NCBI GenBank assembly: GCA_023381615.1
Contig: JAMCQL010000036.1
Span: forward strand, 1 to 43,217
DNA length: 43,217 nucleotides
Source of the DNA: Bacteroidota bacterium
GTDB lineage: Bacteria; Bacteroidota; Ignavibacteria; Kryptoniales; JAKASW01
Reading direction: 5' to 3'
In this document: positions 25,066 through 33,691 of the stretch, piece by piece
How positions within the stretch are numbered: position 1 is the first letter of the stretch
Layout of the letters: each line of letters opens with the position of its first letter
Notes under the pieces: model-generated
The model's database searches: none
The model's input: the letters and a program-made list of their open reading frames with translations, nothing else
What the model was told of the DNA's origin: nothing
Translations under genes and position numbers: made by a program

Positions 25066-26282
25066 ATATTCTCAATATCATTAAGATCTCGTATCGGTCT
25101 CTCGGGAGGAACAAGTTGCGCTCATTCCTGACTATGTTGGGTATTATAATCGGTGTCGCGGCTGTGATTGCAATGCTCGCAATAGGTCAAGGAGCGAGCA
25201 ACGCAGTAAAACAACAGATTGCCGGTTTGGGAACAAACATGCTAATTGTTTTTCCCTTTGCCTCAACTCAAGGTGGCGTCCATTTTCAGGCAGGAACAAC
25301 CTCGCGGCTAACGCAGAGTGACGCCACAGCGATTCAAGAGCAGTGCCCAGCTGTGGAATACGTCACGCCTATTGTGAGAGTTGTTACACAGGTTATTGCC
25401 GGTACACAAAACTGGCGGACTATAGTGTTTGGTGCTTATCCGAATTATGAGGAGATAAGGAATTGGCCGGTGCAAAGCGGGAGCTATTTTACTGATTCGG
25501 ACGAACGAGATGCGGCAAAGGTGTGCTTGCTTGGTCAGACAGTCGCTGAGAATTTGTTTGGTGCCGGCACTGTTCCCATTGGTGAAACGATACAGATCAG
25601 AAATCTCCCATTTAAAATAATCGGTGTCCTGGCGCCGAAGGGACAGAACGCAAATGGTGATGACCAGGATGATATCGTAGTAGCGCCTTTCTCCACGGTC
25701 CAACAAAAACTCGCGGGGACGATTTACGCCAATGCGATCTTTGCTTCTGCTATTTCATCATCAGCAGTAAGCACAGCTAGCGACGAGATTACGCAGCTCT
25801 TGAGAGATAGGCATAAACTGACTTCGGGGGCTCCCAATGATTTCACTGTCAGAACGCAGACGGAGATTGCCAGCACTGCCGATGCCACAACGAAGACGAT
25901 GACTCTTCTCCTTGCGAGCATAGCTGGCATATCGCTGATCGTCGGTGGGATTGGGATAATGAATATCATGCTCGTGTCGGTTACCGAGAGAACCCGTGAG
26001 ATAGGAATCAGAATGGCGGTGGGTGCCCGCGGAAGCGACGTACTGACGCAGTTCTTGATCGAAGCACTCAGTTTGAGTTTTGCTGGTGGTATTATCGGCA
26101 TCGTCCTCGGGGTCCTATCCTCACAATTCGTTTCCAACATACAGAAATGGCCGATTGTCATTTCACCGGAATCGATTGTCTTAGCTTTCATCTTTGCGGC
26201 TGCAATCGGAATCTTTTTCGGATGGTATCCTGCGCGAAAAGCCGCCAATCTAAATCCGATAGAAGCTCTCAGGTACGAGTAG
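25062..26282 (+). CDS. MacB-type ABC transporter permease
   Basis: 406 residues: an N-terminal transmembrane helix ([21 protein letters not shown], about 19-40), a large periplasmic MacB core domain (about 50-270), then three helices in the FtsX region (about 283-400). [27 protein letters not shown] is the conserved coupling helix of the family, and [19 protein letters not shown] is the standard C-terminus. It starts inside the ATPase stop codon (ATGA). With TolC and the adaptor it should export peptides, macrolide-like compounds or envelope molecules; the substrate is not deducible. Confidence 0.93.
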   Translation: MNILNIIKISYRSLGRNKLRSFLTMLGIIIGVAAVIAMLAIGQGASNAVKQQIAGLGTNMLIVFPFASTQGGVHFQAGTTSRLTQSDATAIQEQCPAVEYVTPIVRVVTQVIAGTQNWRTIVFGAYPNYEEIRNWPVQSGSYFTDSDERDAAKVCLLGQTVAENLFGAGTVPIGETIQIRNLPFKIIGVLAPKGQNANGDDQDDIVVAPFSTVQQKLAGTIYANAIFASAISSSAVSTASDEITQLLRDRHKLTSGAPNDFTVRTQTEIASTADATTKTMTLLLASIAGISLIVGGIGIMNIMLVSVTERTREIGIRMAVGARGSDVLTQFLIEALSLSFAGGIIGIVLGVLSSQFVSNIQKWPIVISPESIVLAFIFAAAIGIFFGWYPARKAANLNPIEALRYE

Positions 26283-26374
26283 GCTGATTCTACATCGATA
26301 GTTTTCGCCATCACGTCTGACAGTTTGCTTTAGATTCATTCCTTTAGCAAATTTTGCAGAAAAAGGAGTGGAAC

Positions 26375-26464
26375 TTGGCAGACATTTCCGAGTCAGGATT
26401 GTTAGGGGTGTTGCTTCTGGAAAGTGGGTCTTCACCGAAAATTATTGAAAGCGGAAGGCAATGA
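26375..26464 (+). CDS. Possible 29-codon leader ORF coupled to the PAP2 gene
   Basis: A TTG at 26375 has a textbook AAGGAG (26363-26368) with 6-nt spacing. It opens a frame (ADISESGLLGVLLLESGSSP, then KIIESGRQ) that ends in TGA overlapping the ATG of the PAP2 gene by 4 bp. Strong Shine-Dalgarno plus ATGA coupling is the pattern used by other genes in this window, several of which also start with TTG. The peptide matches nothing I recognise. It may exist only to load ribosomes for the next gene, or the Shine-Dalgarno may be chance. Confidence 0.4.
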   Translation: MADISESGLLGVLLLESGSSPKIIESGRQ

Positions 26465-27426
26465 TGATTTTTTCTGGGAAGGCTGCTCCACTCGCATCAA
26501 CGCTTTGCGCAATTCTTCTCTTGGCAGACAGTTCAACCGCGCAGGAAAAAGGACAGAGTAGTGCGATCAAGGACTCAAGCATCGTACAAGCATATACTGT
26601 TCACTCAGCCGGTGACAGTGCGGCCGAAAACTACAGAAGCAATTACCTGCCGAAATGGTATGACATGATCACCAGAATACCGGGAGATTGGGTCGAGTAT
26701 TCAAAAGAAACTTTTCAGGTGAAGAACATTCCTGCGATGGTTGGAATGGCGGCGCTGACCGCGGGTTTGATTGCGACCGACTATGAGTCATGGCAAGTTG
26801 AAAAAAAATGGTACGACCAATCACCGACTTTCCACCGAGTAAACGATTGGCTTGCATTCACAGGCGATGGAAGATTTCAGTTCGGGATAGTCGGTGCATT
26901 TGCTTTATACGGTTTCGCTTTCAACGACGTTCGGGCGCTTAGGACCGCGAGTCAAACTACGGAAGCGATACTTGCTTGTGGTGGAGTGGTTCAATTACTC
27001 AAGCACATAACTGGGAGGGAAAGTCCTTTTGTTTCCACGAAGCGGACAGGCGCATGGAGATTTTTTCCAAATCAAATCGACTACGCCAAACATGTTCCGC
27101 ATTATGATGCGTTTCCTTCCGGACACATCGCAACCGCAATGACAACTCTGATCGTGATAGCAGAAAATTATCCCGAAGTTACGTGGCTTAAGCCCGCGGG
27201 ATACGTTGCGCTCGCCGCAATTTCATCGAGCCTTGTTGCTACCGGTATTCACTGGTGGAGCGATATACCTCTTGGCGCCGCGCTCGGTTATGCATTTGGT
27301 GAGATAGCTTCTCATCCTGTCGGAGTGGAATTCAGCGAAGGGCATCATAGTGGAAAGGCAAAACTTTCGTTTGCTCCGATTGTATATCCTGATGGTGCCG
27401 GTGTCGGATTGACGTTATCATTTTAG
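26461..27426 (+). CDS. PAP2-superfamily membrane-associated phosphatase, exported
   Basis: 321 residues. The signal segment lies at about 1-27 (LASTLCAILLLADSSTAQ). The three acid-phosphatase motifs are present: LKHITGRESPF (the K-x6-R type), FPSGHIATAMT (the SGH with catalytic His), and GIHWWSDIPLGAALGYAFG (second His and Asp). Hydrophobic stretches around the motifs fit a membrane-associated PAP2 fold. It could dephosphorylate undecaprenyl pyrophosphate, lipid A or phosphatidate; none can be chosen. ATG 26464 is an equal alternative, since GGAAGG ends 5 nt before it. It lies 12 bp before archease. Confidence 0.85.
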   Translation: MMIFSGKAAPLASTLCAILLLADSSTAQEKGQSSAIKDSSIVQAYTVHSAGDSAAENYRSNYLPKWYDMITRIPGDWVEYSKETFQVKNIPAMVGMAALTAGLIATDYESWQVEKKWYDQSPTFHRVNDWLAFTGDGRFQFGIVGAFALYGFAFNDVRALRTASQTTEAILACGGVVQLLKHITGRESPFVSTKRTGAWRFFPNQIDYAKHVPHYDAFPSGHIATAMTTLIVIAENYPEVTWLKPAGYVALAAISSSLVATGIHWWSDIPLGAALGYAFGEIASHPVGVEFSEGHHSGKAKLSFAPIVYPDGAGVGLTLSF

Positions 27427-27437
27427 AGAGCTGAGAG

Positions 27438-27863
27438 TTGAAGTCACACGGCTTCGAAGTTCTTGATCACACCGCTGATATAGGAATACGCGTCCGCGGT
27501 TCCTCAATCGTCAATCTCTTCGAAAATGCAGCGCTTGGTATGCTGAGTTTGTGGTTCGGCGAGCTGCCGAATGCTCCGGCTGAAGAGGAAACTTCGTTAG
27601 AGGTTTCTGCAATGGATCACGAACAGCTGCTTGTCCGATTTTTGAATGAGCTGGTCTACTTAGTTGACTTCAAGAAAATTTTGCCGCTCCAATTTGCGAT
27701 CAGGGTAGAAAATGGAATTAGTTTGCTGGCGAGTGTGAAGGGAATTGATTTAAGAAAGTTAGAACTTGTTCCTTTGACCTATGTAAAAGCGGCTACGTAT
27801 CATCAGTTGAAGATTAAAGAGGAGTCGGACGGTTTTACCGCGGAAATTTATTTCGACGTGTGA
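27438..27863 (+). CDS. Archease
   Basis: 141 residues, starting at TTG 27438. The sequence opens FEVLDHTADIGIRVRGSS, the archease signature with its metal-binding Asp, and ends with the conserved acidic C-terminus (EIYFDV). MDHEQLLVRFLNELVYLVD is the mid-protein signature. Archease activates the RNA ligase RtcB, speeding its guanylylation and allowing multiple turnover. rtcB is not in this window, so the partner must be elsewhere. The start codon lies 12 nt after the PAP2 stop with only a weak GAGAG upstream. Confidence 0.93.
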   Translation: MKSHGFEVLDHTADIGIRVRGSSIVNLFENAALGMLSLWFGELPNAPAEEETSLEVSAMDHEQLLVRFLNELVYLVDFKKILPLQFAIRVENGISLLASVKGIDLRKLELVPLTYVKAATYHQLKIKEESDGFTAEIYFDV

Positions 27864-27931
27864 CTTTTTCTTCCGGCAAATGCGGCGACTTCATGCACTC
27901 AAACCCAGAAGTTAGACCAATCAGAATTTCG

Positions 27932-28555
27932 TCAGACGAGAATTACGCCTTCGAGTCTCAGGAGAAATTCCTTTAGTCTGATCCCGCCCGCATAGCCAAC
28001 GAGTTTGCTGTTCGATCCGATAACCCGGTGGCAGGGGATGACGATGGGAAGCGGGTTCTTGCCGATTGTCGCTCCTACAGCCCTAAATCCCTTTGTACGA
28101 ATCCGTTTTGCAATTTGTTTGTACGTAGTAATAGTACCGTAAGGAGTCTTTGCGACTTCTGTCCAAGTCTTCTGTTGAAAAGGCGTTCCGATGAGATCAA
28201 CGTCGAGATCGAACTTCGTCCGCTTGCCGATGAAGTACTCATTAAGCTGTCTTATCGCGCTGGAATTCTTCTTGCGGTCGTCGACTATCTCTTCGGGAGA
28301 AAAATTCTCGTTGATCCAACTGAAGAAGCTCGACTTGCCGTCCTTGGGAAGCGCTATCTTGCAGAGTCCTTTCTCAGTGGACGCAATGTAGATCACGCCA
28401 ATCGGCGCTTCAAAAGACGCGCAGTAGATTTTGTGCACGAAAGCGCTGTCGAACTCTTGATGGAAATTGAAAGAACCGCGGATAGTATCAATTCTCCTGA
28501 GCCTTTCAGCGGTTCTCAACCATGAAGGTGAAACTTTAACGCGTACTTGCGACAC
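27932..28555 (-). CDS. ogt: Methylated-DNA--[protein]-cysteine S-methyltransferase
   Basis: 207 residues from a GTG at 28555 with GAGAGGG 7 nt upstream. It repairs O6-alkylguanine by moving the alkyl group to Cys175 in PCHRV (174-178). The helix-turn-helix region (TPFQQKTWTEVAKTPYGTITTYKQIA) and NPLPIVIPCHRVIGSNSKLVGYAGG are typical. The N-terminal domain starts at about residue 43 (IYCASFEAPIGVIYIAS), so about 40 residues precede the usual start. A GTG at codon 40 is an alternative without a good ribosome-binding site. The family often has Asn in RAVGxA; here the local sequence is RAVGATIG. It converges on archease. Confidence 0.92.
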   Translation of the reverse strand: MSQVRVKVSPSWLRTAERLRRIDTIRGSFNFHQEFDSAFVHKIYCASFEAPIGVIYIASTEKGLCKIALPKDGKSSFFSWINENFSPEEIVDDRKKNSSAIRQLNEYFIGKRTKFDLDVDLIGTPFQQKTWTEVAKTPYGTITTYKQIAKRIRTKGFRAVGATIGKNPLPIVIPCHRVIGSNSKLVGYAGGIRLKEFLLRLEGVILV

Positions 28556-28575
28556 GTAAATGCCCTCTCAATTTT

Positions 28576-28604
28576 CTTATGAGAAGTTAAAACTTTTTTG
28601 ACAA
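28576..28604 (-). promoter_or_regulatory. Candidate promoter for ogt
   Basis: On the minus strand TTGTCA (complement of 28599-28604) and CATAAG (complement of 28576-28581) are 17 bp apart, 20 bp before the GTG start. A direct repeat TTGACAAAA (28598-28606 and 28618-28626 on the plus strand) covers the -35 region and could be a regulator site. Confidence 0.4.
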
Positions 28605-28662
28605 AAGAACTTCTTGTTTGACAAAATATTTTTTGTAGACAAGTCTTGGCTATGGCAGAACT

Positions 28663-29307
28663 TCATTTGATGCCATGTCGTAGGAAATGAATCAGCAACT
28701 CGTAACCAATATAAGCACTAAACGCTAACATTATATAGCCGGAAATCTTCGAAAGAACTGTAAGTGTTTCGGCTTTGAAAGAATCTCGTTTCCAGAATAT
28801 CGCTTTTAAAAGTGAATAATACCATAACGCGGTGCCGGAGCCGACTCCAAGGGCAAAAAACATTCCGTCGCCAAGGCTGTTTACGATTGTACCTGAAGAT
28901 TGTATCATCCCGCTAAGTGTAATCCAGAACGCCACAAGAGTAGGATTCGAAATATACATGAAAACCCCAACCAGGAAAGCGCTGTGGAATCTTCCGTTTT
29001 TCGGTACGAAGTTTTCGTAACGGAAGCTCTCTACCTTTGTGGTTACATCCCTTATCCCGAGGTAGAGAAGAAGCAGAAAGCCGATTATCTGGAATATTAC
29101 ATTTACTTCGATTTTGTGGACAATTGCCGAAAGTCCGAGCATCGATGCGCCGCTATACAAGAAGTCCATAGCGGATGCACCGAGTCCGACAGCAAAGGCG
29201 TTCTTAAATCCTTGCTTAAATCCCTTTGATATTACCATAACATTTATCGGTCCGATTGGAATCGAGACTACTAATCCAATAAGACCGCCGGCTAAGAATG
29301 CAACCAT
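28663..29307 (-). CDS. LysE/RhtB-family exporter
   Basis: 214 residues, almost wholly hydrophobic with about six transmembrane helices. GLIGLVVSIPIGPINVMVISKGFKQGFKNAFAVGLGAS is the conserved LysE opening (P-x-G-P in the first helix), and YISNPTLVAFWITLSG is the conserved N-P motif of the fourth helix. The family exports amino acids or small metabolites by exchange with protons; the substrate is not deducible. It lies upstream of ogt on the same strand, 107 bp away, with a separate candidate promoter for ogt between them. Confidence 0.9.
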   Translation of the reverse strand: MVAFLAGGLIGLVVSIPIGPINVMVISKGFKQGFKNAFAVGLGASAMDFLYSGASMLGLSAIVHKIEVNVIFQIIGFLLLLYLGIRDVTTKVESFRYENFVPKNGRFHSAFLVGVFMYISNPTLVAFWITLSGMIQSSGTIVNSLGDGMFFALGVGSGTALWYYSLLKAIFWKRDSFKAETLTVLSKISGYIMLAFSAYIGYELLIHFLRHGIK

Positions 29308-29585
29308 TTCAAAACTTTATTTAGTTATAATTAACAAACAATCTTTCTCTTAATCCCCACACAAAATGCAAAACAAAAATAAAGAATCGAAAAACAAATT
29401 GCAATCTTAGGAATGTCCGGATTTCTGACGGAAGTTTTTTTCTCCTGTCTCTTTTGAAAAAATCTTCAGATGAAAGGAGCGTTGGGGACGCTTATCTCCC
29501 TTTCGCATCGCTGTTTACCTTGATTTTCAGACGCACGTTGGTTATGATTTCAACTGCATTTTAACACAAACTGGAGATTTCCTGA
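29308..29585. other. Divergent spacer with one imperfect hairpin
   Basis: 278 bp between the LysE gene and the parvulin locus. An imperfect hairpin at about 29470-29509 has AGCGT (29478-29482) / ACGCT (29488-29492) inside flanking GATGAAAGGAG and CTCCCTTTCGCATC. It could be a leader structure of the big downstream operon. CTGGAGA lies about 8 nt before the start codon at 29586. No convincing promoter is seen. Confidence 0.35.
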
Positions 29586-31565
29586 ATGTCTATTAAACAT
29601 ATCTTTTACCTGCTAATTTTTGGCGTGATCGCTGCCGGTTGCGCTGCAAACATCAATGAAAAAGTGATTGCAGTAGTCGGCGACAAAAAGATTACTTATG
29701 GTGAATTCAAGCAGCAGTATGCGCAGAATGATTTTGCGAAGTTAGATTCCAATGGCTCGGCAAGAAACGAGGAGAAATTTCTGAATCTTCTTGTCAATTA
29801 TAATTTGAAGCTGCTTGATGCCGAGAAAGAACACCTTCAGGATGATCCGGCCATAAAAGCCGAAATGAAAGGCTACGAGGACCAGCTTGCGGTGAGCTAT
29901 ATCATGGAGCATGAGCTCACCGAACCGATGGTCAGAAAAATTTACGAGCGTCAGAAATATGAAGTCAGGGCAAAACAGGTCTTCATTCCTTTTCCAAAAG
30001 ACTCTCTTGGAACGGTTGACACCTCAAAGGCTTACAGTGAAGCAGTTGATGTGATAAAGGAGCTAAAATCCGGCGCATCGATTGACTCTTTGATTCATAA
30101 ATATCGCGGTGGAGATACATACTATATTACGGCGGGTAACTATTTGCAGTACGTCGGCGGCGAGGAATTCGAGGACATGCTCTATTCTTTGAAGCCGGGC
30201 GAAGTCGGTTCTTATCCGATCAGGACTGCTTTTGGTTATCTAATTGTGAAACTGGAGGAAAAGAGACCACGCGTTGAGAGTGTGCGCGCAAGCCACATTT
30301 TGATCTCGATTTTCGGGAATACTCCTCAGGATACATTGAAAGCTTACAACAAAGCTCTTGCGATAATGGACTCAATAAAACAGGGTGTCGATTTCGCCAA
30401 GCTTGCTGAAGACAATTCGGCAGATACATATTCAGCAAAGAAAGGCGGAGACCTTGGCTTTTTCTCGCGCGGGATGATGGTGCGACCGTTTGACGAGGCG
30501 GTTTTCGATATGAAAGTCGGTCAGGTCGTCGGTCCCGTCCGCACGCGCTTTGGTTATCATATTATCAAGCTAACCGACATAAAGCCGATTCCTCCTTTCG
30601 CTGAAGTTCGAGACAAGATTCGCAACAATTATCTCAACGGCGGATACAAAGTCGACTTGGCGCGTTTTGTTGATCAGCTGAAACAGAAATACAATTATAA
30701 AGTGAACGACGGTGTGCTGAAATTCTTCTATGGCAAGGTCGACTCGACAAAACGATTTGCGCAAACTAATTTCGATTCTCTGTTCACGCCAGCGGAACGA
30801 CAGGAAACTCTTTTCACATTTGATAAGTCAGCGGGGACAATTGATACCGTGATCGCTATTTCGGAAGCAGACGCCGGTTTGAGATCGCTGCCCATGAACT
30901 GGCAGTCTTTGCATGTCATGCTCGATGAATCCGCGAAGCAAATGTTAGTAACACATTACGCCGTGCAGAAAGCCTCGACCTATCCGGATTTTGAAGCGCT
31001 CATAAAGCAATACGAAGATGGAATTCTCATCTATCATATCGAGGAGCAGAATGTTTGGAGCAAAGTGGAGGCAAGCGACAGTGTGCTCAAGCCTTATTAC
31101 TTCGAGCACCTTGCAAAGTACTACTGGCCTAAGAGGGTTGACCTCAGCGAGATACAGGTGTTTAATGACAGCCTTGCAAATGCAATCCTCAACATGCTTA
31201 AGAATGGCACCGACTTTGACTCACTCGCAGCAAAGTACACGAAGCGTCCCGGATATGCGGCTAAGGATGGATGTTGGGGGCTCCTCTCGGATTCAGCCAA
31301 TGCGCTTTCTGAGGCTGCGTTCAAAATGAGGGAAGGGGATTTCGCAGGCCCGATCCAGTTTGAAGGCGGACTCTCCATTATAAAAGTGAACAAATTTGTT
31401 CCTTCTCAGCCGAAGACTTTCGAAGAAGCGCGCGGAGAAGTTGCTTCGGACTATCAGGAAGCGGAGTCGAAGCAAATCCAAAATGAATGGCTGGAAAAGC
31501 TGAGGAAAGAATTCGGCGTCAAGATCTACGAGAAAACATTTCAGGAGTTGGCAGCGCAAAAGTGA
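29586..31565 (+). CDS. Peptidyl-prolyl isomerase lipoprotein with three parvulin-like domains
   Basis: 659 residues. A lipoprotein signal ends VIAAGC (Cys19). A SurA-N-like helical region (about 25-120: LLVNYNLKLLDAEKE) is followed by three parvulin-type segments. Domain 1 (about 125-230, VRAKQVFIPFPK to AFGYLIVKLEE) is diverged. Domain 2 (about 236-345, RASHILISI, GGDLGFFSRGMMVRPFDEAVF, RFGYHIIKL) is a canonical PpiC domain. Domain 3 (about 520-625, LSEIQVFNDSLANAI to GGLSIIKVNKF) is also diverged. Such proteins act in the periplasm as chaperones and prolyl isomerases for outer-membrane and secreted proteins. It opens a same-strand block with two more family members. The stop overlaps the next start by 4 bp. 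Confidence 0.88.
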   Translation: MSIKHIFYLLIFGVIAAGCAANINEKVIAVVGDKKITYGEFKQQYAQNDFAKLDSNGSARNEEKFLNLLVNYNLKLLDAEKEHLQDDPAIKAEMKGYEDQLAVSYIMEHELTEPMVRKIYERQKYEVRAKQVFIPFPKDSLGTVDTSKAYSEAVDVIKELKSGASIDSLIHKYRGGDTYYITAGNYLQYVGGEEFEDMLYSLKPGEVGSYPIRTAFGYLIVKLEEKRPRVESVRASHILISIFGNTPQDTLKAYNKALAIMDSIKQGVDFAKLAEDNSADTYSAKKGGDLGFFSRGMMVRPFDEAVFDMKVGQVVGPVRTRFGYHIIKLTDIKPIPPFAEVRDKIRNNYLNGGYKVDLARFVDQLKQKYNYKVNDGVLKFFYGKVDSTKRFAQTNFDSLFTPAERQETLFTFDKSAGTIDTVIAISEADAGLRSLPMNWQSLHVMLDESAKQMLVTHYAVQKASTYPDFEALIKQYEDGILIYHIEEQNVWSKVEASDSVLKPYYFEHLAKYYWPKRVDLSEIQVFNDSLANAILNMLKNGTDFDSLAAKYTKRPGYAAKDGCWGLLSDSANALSEAAFKMREGDFAGPIQFEGGLSIIKVNKFVPSQPKTFEEARGEVASDYQEAESKQIQNEWLEKLRKEFGVKIYEKTFQELAAQK

Positions 31566-32392
31566 AAGCGTCAAAAATTGTCCTGCCGCTTGTCTTGATG
31601 TCTCTTGTTTTCGGCTGTTCACAACAGCCGGAACCCGGCCGTTTTCTCGCATCGGCAAACGGATCGAAACTTTACATGAATGAAGTAGCGGCGCACGTCG
31701 ACACCAATTCCGCCTATGCAGTGCGGAATTATGTTTCGAATTGGGTGAACCAGCAACTGCTTTATGATAAAGCCGGAAAGGAAGGTTTTGACAACACTTC
31801 CGAATTCAGAGAGAGAGTTAAAGAATTTTCCAGGCAGCTTGCGATAACGATGCTCCTGAATAAGAAAGTGTACGACGTTCCTATTGACTTGACGCCTCAG
31901 GATATTTCCGACTTCTACGCCTCGCACAGCGGGGAATTCCGAGCGTCGGACGACATGGCGCGTGTCAATCTGACTGCCTTTGATAAGAGAAATTTTGCAG
32001 TGGCATTTAGAAACGCTTTAGTTTCCGGAACGAACTGGAATGCCGCGTTCCACGACATCCCGACCTATGCGATTCTTGATGAGAAGGATTCGGTTTATCT
32101 AAAGGCGTCCAACACTAAAGGTGCGATCTGGAACGTTGTCCAGTCTCTTGATGCCGGAAAAATCTCGTTTCCGGTTCAGGTGGACAGCTTGAGTTATGTC
32201 GTACAGGTGATCCGGAAAATCAAGCCGGGCGATCCACTGCCTCTTGATTACGCCTCATCGTTCATCAAGGAGAGAATAACCATTGAAAAGAGGCGGCAGT
32301 TGTATCAAGATTTGTTGAATTCTTTGCGTTCGAGCGGAAATTTTCAAGTCGATCCAAGTGTTGCAGTAAGAGACACGAGTGTTAAGGAGTAA
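31562..32392 (+). CDS. SurA-N-like lipoprotein, probably without isomerase activity
   Basis: 276 residues from GTG 31562, which overlaps the previous stop (GTGA) and gives a proper lipoprotein signal KIVLPLVLMSLVFGC; the frame continues upstream only inside the parvulin gene. Residues about 30-130 resemble the SurA/PpiC N-terminal helical chaperone part (NYVSNWVNQQLLYDKAGKEG, LTPQDISDFYASHSGEFRA). The expected parvulin core (H-I-L, G-G-D-L-G, G-Y-H motifs) is not recognisable, and only remnants such as SFPVQVDSLSYVVQVIRKIKPG are seen. It is probably a chaperone partner to its neighbours. Family assignment comes from context and the N-terminal pattern. Confidence 0.7.
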   Translation: MKASKIVLPLVLMSLVFGCSQQPEPGRFLASANGSKLYMNEVAAHVDTNSAYAVRNYVSNWVNQQLLYDKAGKEGFDNTSEFRERVKEFSRQLAITMLLNKKVYDVPIDLTPQDISDFYASHSGEFRASDDMARVNLTAFDKRNFAVAFRNALVSGTNWNAAFHDIPTYAILDEKDSVYLKASNTKGAIWNVVQSLDAGKISFPVQVDSLSYVVQVIRKIKPGDPLPLDYASSFIKERITIEKRRQLYQDLLNSLRSSGNFQVDPSVAVRDTSVKE

Positions 32393-32397
32393 CAAGA

Positions 32398-33675
32398 TTG
32401 AAGAATATAAGTAAAATCAGCGTTGCATTGATTCTTTTTGTGGGAATCGTTCAGGCGCAAAGTAAACCGGTATTGGACAGAGTAGCAGCCGTTGTCGGCA
32501 ATGAGATAATTCTGAAATCAGAGCTTGATTATCAGGTGCAGCTCACCGCTTATCAGAATAAATTGAATCCCAACGATCCCACGCTTCGTAGCAAAGTGTT
32601 GGAAGCCATGATAGACGACAAGCTTATCCTTGCGCAGGCGATCCTCGACAGCGTAACTGTCTCCGACGACGAAGTGAACAGACAGCTTGATTCGCGAATC
32701 CAAAACTTAGTCAAGCAGCTTGGAAGCGAGCAGAAGGTCGAAGAAGTTTACGGAATGTCGATAAGCAAAATTCGCCGCGAGTTCCGATCTGAAATGCGGA
32801 AACAGTTGATCATTCAAAAGTTGAAACAGCAAAAGTTCGGGGACATGAAAGTCTCGGCAATGGACGTCAGGAATTTTTATGAGACTTACAAAGACAGCCT
32901 TCCCGAAGTGCCGGAGGAGGTAACGCTAAGCCACATCTTTCTTATGCCGAAGCCGAGCGCGAAGGCGCGTGAGGAAGCTTACTCGCTGGCAAAATCATTG
33001 CTCGATTCCTTGAAGCACGGCGCAAACTTCGCAGAACTCGCAAAGAAATATTCGCAGGATCCCGGGAGCGCATCTTCGGGCGGCGATCTCGGCTGGGCGA
33101 AGCGCGGACAGTTCGTTCCCGAATTTGAGCACGCCGTGTTCGGCTTGAAGCCGGGAGAAATTTCTGGAATTATTGAAACGCAGTTTGGTCTTCACATCAT
33201 TCAACTTTTGGAAAGGCGCGGCGATTTAGTTCACGCCCGGCATATCTTAATTCAGATTCCTCATCTGAAATCCGATGATGATTCGGTGATAACTCTTCTC
33301 GACACGCTTCGCGAACGCGTTTTACATGGTGAAAGCTTTGCGGTGCTTGCGCGGGAGTACTCCCAAGACCAGGACACGCGCGATCTCGGCGGCGATCTTG
33401 GTACGCTCGAGGTAACTCAGCTTGAGCCGTCCTTCCTGAAAACCGTCAACGAGTTGAAAGTCGGGGAGATCAGCAAACCGGTCAAAGTCGCTTTCGGAAA
33501 ATCTTACGGTTATCACATCGTCTATTTACGCGATCGGATTCCCGCCCACAAGATCAGTCTCACAGAAGATTACAGCCGCTTGAAGAACATGGCTCTTACT
33601 ATGAAACAGAACGAGGCATACGAGAAGTGGATTGAACAGCTTAAGAAACAGGTTTACTGGAAAATCCTTAGTTGA
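32398..33675 (+). CDS. surA: SurA-type periplasmic chaperone / peptidyl-prolyl isomerase
   Basis: 425 residues, the same layout as E. coli SurA (428). The start is TTG 32398 with AAGGAG 8 nt upstream. A signal peptide covers 1-20 (VALILFVGIVQA). The SurA N domain is at about 25-165 (LDRVAAVVGNEIILKSELD, MIDDKLILAQA). The first parvulin domain is at about 175-275 (LSHIFLMPKP, GGDLGWAKRGQFVPEFEHAVF, FGLHIIQLLE), the second at about 282-385 (HARHILIQIP, LGGDLGTLE, YGYHIVYL). It guides outer-membrane proteins across the periplasm. It follows two related lipoprotein genes, which suggests a three-member chaperone set made together. Confidence 0.92.
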   Translation: MKNISKISVALILFVGIVQAQSKPVLDRVAAVVGNEIILKSELDYQVQLTAYQNKLNPNDPTLRSKVLEAMIDDKLILAQAILDSVTVSDDEVNRQLDSRIQNLVKQLGSEQKVEEVYGMSISKIRREFRSEMRKQLIIQKLKQQKFGDMKVSAMDVRNFYETYKDSLPEVPEEVTLSHIFLMPKPSAKAREEAYSLAKSLLDSLKHGANFAELAKKYSQDPGSASSGGDLGWAKRGQFVPEFEHAVFGLKPGEISGIIETQFGLHIIQLLERRGDLVHARHILIQIPHLKSDDDSVITLLDTLRERVLHGESFAVLAREYSQDQDTRDLGGDLGTLEVTQLEPSFLKTVNELKVGEISKPVKVAFGKSYGYHIVYLRDRIPAHKISLTEDYSRLKNMALTMKQNEAYEKWIEQLKKQVYWKILS

Positions 33676-33691
33676 AACTTGAAGGGGCAGG

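Noticed and set aside
28028..28525. 165-codon plus-strand ORF opposite ogt
   Set aside because: The minus frame has the PCHRV active site and full family sequence; the plus frame is a shadow.
28598..28626. Two TTGACA boxes on the plus strand as an antisense promoter into the LysE gene
   Set aside because: No acceptable -10 box lies 16-18 bp downstream of either; the reverse reading gives a better promoter for ogt.
29308..29585. Riboswitch before the parvulin locus
   Set aside because: Only one imperfect hairpin is visible and it fits no aptamer I know.
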